Origin: JBDHRG01 sp039807445 | GTDB taxonomy: Bacteria > Pseudomonadota > Gammaproteobacteria > Competibacterales > Competibacteraceae | Direction: 5' to 3' | Assembly: GCA_039807445.1 (NCBI GenBank) | Contig: JBDHRG010000155.1 | Coordinates: 1-8,860 of the forward strand | DNA length: 8,860 nt | Part shown: positions 5,875 through 8,860 of the stretch, piece after piece | How the letters are laid out: each line of letters starts with the position of its first letter | How positions within the stretch are numbered: position 1 is the stretch's first letter | Made by a program: the position numbers and the translations under genes | Notes under the pieces: generated by a model | The model's database searches: none | What the model was told of the DNA's origin: nothing | What the model saw: the letters and a program-made list of their open reading frames with translations, nothing else

Positions 5875-6766
5875 ATTCCCCGACGAGGTCTTCGCACTCG
5901 ACAAGCGCCGGGTGCGTGCCGCCTTCGACGCCGCCGCCGCGCGCTACGACGAAGTCGCGGCGCTGCAGCGCGAAGTCGGCGCCCGGCTGCTCGAGCGGCT
6001 CGAACTGATCAGGCTCGAGCCGGCGGTGGTGGTCGACCTCGGCTGCGGCACCGGGCTGGCGACGCGCGCGCTGATGGACCGCTACACGCGCGCGCGGGTG
6101 CACGGACTCGACCTCGCACCGGCGATGCTCGCCGCCGCGCGCAAGCGCGCGCCGTGGCTGCGCAAGCTGCAGGTGATCTGCGCCGACATCGAGGCGCTGC
6201 CGCTCGCCGACGCCTCGGTCGACCTGCTGTTCTCGAACCTGTGCTTCCAGTGGGCGGGCGATCTCGAACGCTTGTTCGCCGAGTGTCGTCGCGTGCTGAA
6301 ACCGGGCGGGCTGCTGCTGTTCAGCACGCTGGGGCCGGATACGCTGCGCGAGCTGCGCCAGGCCTGGCGCGCGGTCGACGGCTACAACCACGTCAACGCC
6401 TTCATCGACATGCACGACGTCGGCGACGCGCTGGTGCGCGCGCGGCTCGCCGACCCGGTGATGGATGTCGAGCGTCTGACGCTGACGTACCGCGAAGTCG
6501 ATGCGCTGATGCGCGAGCTGAAGGCGCTCGGTGCACACAATGTCAGCGCCGGGCGCGCGCGCGGGCTGACCGGTAAGGGGCGGCTGCGCGCGCTGCGCGC
6601 GGCCTACGAAGGCTTCCGCCGCGATGGCGTGCTGCCGGCGAGCTACGAAGTCGTCTACGGTCACGCTTGGGCGCCGCTGCCGGGCGAGCGCAAGCCGCAC
6701 GGTCCGCACGGCGAGCCGGGCATCGCGACCTTCCCGCTCGCCGGGCTGAAAAAGCGCCGGGGCTGA
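5867..6766 (+). CDS. bioC: Malonyl-ACP O-methyltransferase
   Basis: SAM-dependent methyltransferase that caps malonyl-ACP as a methyl ester so fatty acid synthesis can extend it to pimeloyl-ACP methyl ester. The 299-residue length is somewhat longer than E. coli BioC (251), as in Pseudomonas-type BioC. The N-terminal BioC signature KRRVRAAFDAAAARYDEVA lies at 13-31. SAM motif I is VVVDLGCGTG (54-63), the acidic ribose contact is Asp82 (GLDLAP), and CADIEALPL is at 105-113. FSNLCFQW (122-129) and LGPDTLREL (155-163) are typical of BioC rather than UbiE/COQ5 methyltransferases. The C-terminal YEVVYGHAWAP is also a family feature. Its ATG lies inside the end of bioH and bioD follows after 4 bp. 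With BioH it closes the pimeloyl-ACP branch in this operon. Confidence 0.96.
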   Translation: MTEFPDEVFALDKRRVRAAFDAAAARYDEVAALQREVGARLLERLELIRLEPAVVVDLGCGTGLATRALMDRYTRARVHGLDLAPAMLAAARKRAPWLRKLQVICADIEALPLADASVDLLFSNLCFQWAGDLERLFAECRRVLKPGGLLLFSTLGPDTLRELRQAWRAVDGYNHVNAFIDMHDVGDALVRARLADPVMDVERLTLTYREVDALMRELKALGAHNVSAGRARGLTGKGRLRALRAAYEGFRRDGVLPASYEVVYGHAWAPLPGERKPHGPHGEPGIATFPLAGLKKRRG

Positions 6767-6770
6767 CGCG

Positions 6771-7472
6771 ATGGGGCTGGGTTTCTTCGTCACCGGCACC
6801 GACACCGGCGTCGGCAAGACCGTCGTCACCACCGCGCTGATGCACGCGCTCGGGGCGCGGGGGCTGCGCGTGCTCGGCATGAAGCCGGTCGCGAGCGGCG
6901 CCGAGCTGACGCCGGCCGGCTTGCGCAACGACGACGCGGCCTCGCTGCTGGCCGCCGCCAACGTCGCGGTGGGCTACGACGAGCTCAACCCCTACGTTTT
7001 CGAGCCGCCGATCGCACCGCACCTCGCCGCGCGCGAGGCGCGGGTGCGCATCGACTTCGGCCGCATCGCCGAGCAGGCCGGGCGGCTGCGTGTCCGCTGC
7101 GACGTGCTTCTGGTCGAGGGCGTCGGCGGCTGGCGCGTGCCGCTCGGCCCGGACGGCGACGTCGCGGACCTGGCCGCACGGCTCGGCCATCCGGTGGTGC
7201 TGGTGGTCGGCGTGCGTCTCGGCTGCCTGAACCACGCCGTGCTCAGCGCCGAGAGCATCGGCGCCGCCGGGCTGCCGCTGGCCGGCTGGGTCGCGAACGT
7301 CGTCGACCCGGATACCGCGCGCCTGCGCGACAACTTGGCGACGCTCGCGGCGCTGCTGCCGGCGCCGTGTCTGGGCACGGTGCCCCACCTGGTGCCGCCG
7401 GCGCCGGCGCGCGCCGCCGCGGCGCTCGACCCGGCGCCGTTGCTGGCGTTCGCCAGCTCCCGGGACCCTTAG
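6771..7472 (+). CDS. bioD: Dethiobiotin synthetase
   Basis: ATP-dependent carboxylase that closes the ureido ring of 7,8-diaminopelargonate with CO2 to give dethiobiotin, the BioB substrate. It has 233 residues (E. coli 224). P-loop: GTDTGVGKT at 9-17 with Lys16. Further active-site residues: Lys38 (MKPVASG), Asp55 (RNDDAASLL), the NPYVFEPPIAPH segment (73-84) and Glu116 in EGVGGW, all at a +1 offset from E. coli. ATG 6771 is 4 bp after bioC and has only a weak GGGG upstream, fitting coupled translation. It is the last gene of the operon. The gap to convergent creA is 13 bp and shows no obvious hairpin terminator. Confidence 0.97.
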   Translation: MGLGFFVTGTDTGVGKTVVTTALMHALGARGLRVLGMKPVASGAELTPAGLRNDDAASLLAAANVAVGYDELNPYVFEPPIAPHLAAREARVRIDFGRIAEQAGRLRVRCDVLLVEGVGGWRVPLGPDGDVADLAARLGHPVVLVVGVRLGCLNHAVLSAESIGAAGLPLAGWVANVVDPDTARLRDNLATLAALLPAPCLGTVPHLVPPAPARAAAALDPAPLLAFASSRDP

Positions 7473-7485
7473 CGCTCGCGCGGTT

Positions 7486-7953
7486 TCAGCCCCCCTGTGC
7501 CTGCGGCCAGGGCATCACCGGCACCGCGGTGACCGAGTTCTGCGGCGAGCCCTCGACCAGCTTGTCGCTGTAGACCAGGTAGATCAGCGCGTTGCGTGTC
7601 TTGTCGAGGAAGCGCACCACGCGCAGCTTCTTGAACAGGATCGAGCGGCGCTCGGTGAACACTTCCTCGCCGTCCTTGAACGGTTCGCGGAACTTGATCG
7701 GGCCGACCTGGCGGCAGGCGATGCTGGCATCGGAGGTGTCCTCGGCCAGGCCGAGGCTGCCCTTGATGCCGCCGGTCTGGGCCTTGGCGATGTAGCAGGC
7801 CACCCCCTCGACCTTCGGGTCGTCGAAGGCTTCGACCACGATCTTGTGGTTGGCGCCGAGCAGCTTGAACACGGTGTCGACGCTGCCGACCTGCTCGGCG
7901 GCGGCGCTGCCGGCCGCGAGGCAGGCGAGCAGCGCGAGGGCGGAACGGATCAT
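7486..7953 (-). CDS. creA: CreA family periplasmic protein
   Basis: CreA homologue of 155 residues (E. coli CreA 157); the molecular function of the family is unknown. A clear signal peptide (MIRSALALLACLAAGSAAA) with a likely cut after Ala19 predicts export. The mature protein carries the family landmarks: GSVDTVFKLLG, HKIVVEAFDDP, GGIKGSLGLAEDTSD, VVRFLDKTRNALIYL and KLVEGSPQNS...VPVMPW. Two conserved cysteines, Cys53 (VACY) and Cys80 (IACRQ), could form a disulfide in the periplasm. ATG 7953 has GGAGG eight bases upstream and starts exactly at the signal peptide; the frame runs open to 8058, but that adds a non-signal stretch. In E. coli creA sits upstream of creBCD, which is absent here; instead a tandem-receiver regulator gene diverges from it. 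Confidence 0.93.
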   Translation of the reverse strand: MIRSALALLACLAAGSAAAEQVGSVDTVFKLLGANHKIVVEAFDDPKVEGVACYIAKAQTGGIKGSLGLAEDTSDASIACRQVGPIKFREPFKDGEEVFTERRSILFKKLRVVRFLDKTRNALIYLVYSDKLVEGSPQNSVTAVPVMPWPQAQGG

Positions 7954-7977
7954 CAGGACATCCTCCGGGGCGCATGG

Positions 7978-8006
7978 ATGGCGCAATGGTAACAAACCGT
8001 TGCCAT
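7978..8006. promoter_or_regulatory. Imperfect dyad between divergent creA and response regulator gene
   Basis: ATGGCGCAATGGT (7978-7990) and ACCGTTGCCAT (7996-8006) are inverted copies around AACAA, with one mismatch and a two-base deletion. The core GCAATGGT/ACCGTTGC pairs at seven of eight positions. It lies in the 118-bp divergent intergenic region, about 25 bp from the creA start and 66 bp from the regulator start, and is unusually AT-containing for this genome. This is the shape of a dimeric regulator's operator. A GATAAT (8037-8042) downstream could be a -10 for the regulator gene, but no matching -35 is seen. Confidence 0.35.
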
Positions 8007-8071
8007 CGCGCCGATCGGGGTGGGCCGCGTACACTTGATAATCGCGCGCGAGTGTCACAGCGGAGAGGTGG

Positions 8072-8860
8072 ATGTCTTCCCAGCACGAGTCCCTGCCGGC
8101 GGCGGTCTATGTGATCGACGCCGAGCCCGAGGCCGCGCGGGCCCTGGCCCGCGGGCTGGCTGCGCGCGGCCTCGAAGCCGAAGCCTTCACCGACTGGAGT
8201 GGGCTCGAGGTCGCGCTGCGGACGCGCCCGCCGCGCGCGCTGGTGCTCGACCTCGACGCCGTCGGCCCCGAGCGCCTCGCGGCGCTGCGCGGCCAGCCGC
8301 TGGTGTGCCTGACGGCGCAGGCCGACGGCCGCCTGCGGCTGCGCGCGCTGCGCGCCGGTGCCAGCGCCTGTCTGGGCAAGCCGGTCGATGTCGAGCTGCT
8401 GGCGGCGCGGCTCGAGCTGCTGCTCGCCGACCCGGCGGCGTACCGCGTGCTGATGGTCGACGACGACCGTGCCTTCCTCGAGCTGCAGGCGGGCCGGCTG
8501 CGCGCCGCCGGCTTCGACGTGCTGGCGCTGACCGAGCCGCTCGCCGCGCTCGAAGCCGCACCGGGATTCGCGCCGGATGTGTTCGTGCTCGACCTGTACA
8601 TGCCCGAGGCCGACGGCGCCGAGCTGACGCGGCTGATCCGCGACGATCCGCGGCTGCGCGAAGTGCCGATCGTGCTGCTTTCGGGCGAGCGTGACACGGG
8701 GCAGCACGCGCGCGCGATCGCCGCCGGCGCGGTCGATTTCCTGCTCAAACCGCCCGAGTTCGAGCACTTCGTCGAGCGCCTGCTGGCGCGCGCGGCGCAG
8801 CGCCGCGGCGAGGTGCTGCGCGCCGCCGCGCTGCCCCCCGCACCGACGCTCGCCGACGAT
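8072..8860 (+). CDS. Tandem-receiver response regulator (partial, runs off the window)
   Basis: The first 263 residues of a two-component regulator, open to the window end. ATG 8072 has GGAGAGG at 8062-8068. Receiver 1 (about 11-118) keeps phospho-acceptor Asp60 (LVLDLD), Thr81 and Lys103 (LGKP), but the usual paired acidic residues are reduced to Asp16-Ala-Glu18 and the loop after Asp60 lacks the MP..G motif, so it may be a weak or non-phosphorylated domain. Receiver 2 (about 124-240) is canonical: Asp130/Asp131 (MVDDD), Asp174 (LDLYMPEADG), Ser204 (LLSGE) and Lys226 (LLKPP). A proline/alanine linker starts near 251, so an output domain should follow. REC-REC-GGDEF (PleD-like) is one known layout, but the output is not visible. 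No histidine kinase lies in the window. The opposite-strand open frame here is a high-GC artefact. Confidence 0.9.
   Translation, partial: MSSQHESLPAAVYVIDAEPEAARALARGLAARGLEAEAFTDWSGLEVALRTRPPRALVLDLDAVGPERLAALRGQPLVCLTAQADGRLRLRALRAGASACLGKPVDVELLAARLELLLADPAAYRVLMVDDDRAFLELQAGRLRAAGFDVLALTEPLAALEAAPGFAPDVFVLDLYMPEADGAELTRLIRDDPRLREVPIVLLSGERDTGQHARAIAAGAVDFLLKPPEFEHFVERLLARAAQRRGEVLRAAALPPAPTLADD

Noticed and set aside
7473..7485. Terminator between convergent bioD and creA
   Set aside because: Only 13 bp separate the genes and no stable stem with a T-run was found on either strand.
8000..8042. TTGCCA (8000-8005) with GATAAT (8037-8042) as a promoter for the response regulator
   Set aside because: The spacing is 31 bp, far from the 16-18 bp needed; the -10-like hexamer alone is not enough.

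Overview
The window is a very GC-rich, densely coded stretch of a proteobacterial chromosome, most likely gammaproteobacterial. The biotin genes run bioB-bioF-bioH-bioC-bioD, an order known from Pseudomonas, with a ComF-family gene next to them, a BirA-type operator in front, and a CreA homologue behind. No genus can be assigned from the sequence. There are no tRNA or rRNA genes, CRISPR arrays or transposases, and no clear sign of horizontal transfer.

Left part (1-1590, + strand): the 3' end of an unidentified gene, a small basic ORF (131-286), and a complete alanine dehydrogenase gene (ald, 375-1493) with every key catalytic residue at its family position. Between ald and the convergent comF lies an imperfect inverted repeat that merges into a 7-bp tandem repeat. 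On the minus strand that repeat reads as six GGGG tracts joined by TGA, and it begins in the last codons of comF.

Middle (1582-7472): comF (minus strand) diverges from a six-gene + strand cluster: a small three-helix membrane protein, bioB, bioF, bioH, bioC and bioD. Gaps are short or genes overlap, except for 78 bp between bioF and bioH. A near-perfect BirA operator (TGTAAACC-N15-GGTTGACA) covers the -35 box of a good sigma-70 promoter and reaches into the first codons of comF. BioC and BioH would make pimeloyl-ACP by the methyl-ester route, BioF makes KAPA, BioD makes dethiobiotin and BioB makes biotin. The KAPA-to-DAPA step (BioA) is not encoded here and must lie elsewhere.

Right part (7473-8860): a periplasmic CreA homologue (minus strand, convergent with bioD) and, divergent from it across a 118-bp region with an operator-like dyad, the start of a response regulator with two tandem receiver domains that runs off the window.

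Most of the window is well-understood metabolism. The observations most worth a second look are the BirA operator shared with comF, the G-quadruplex-type repeat at the comF stop codon, the related palindromic elements after ald and bioF, and the unnamed membrane protein that leads the biotin operon.
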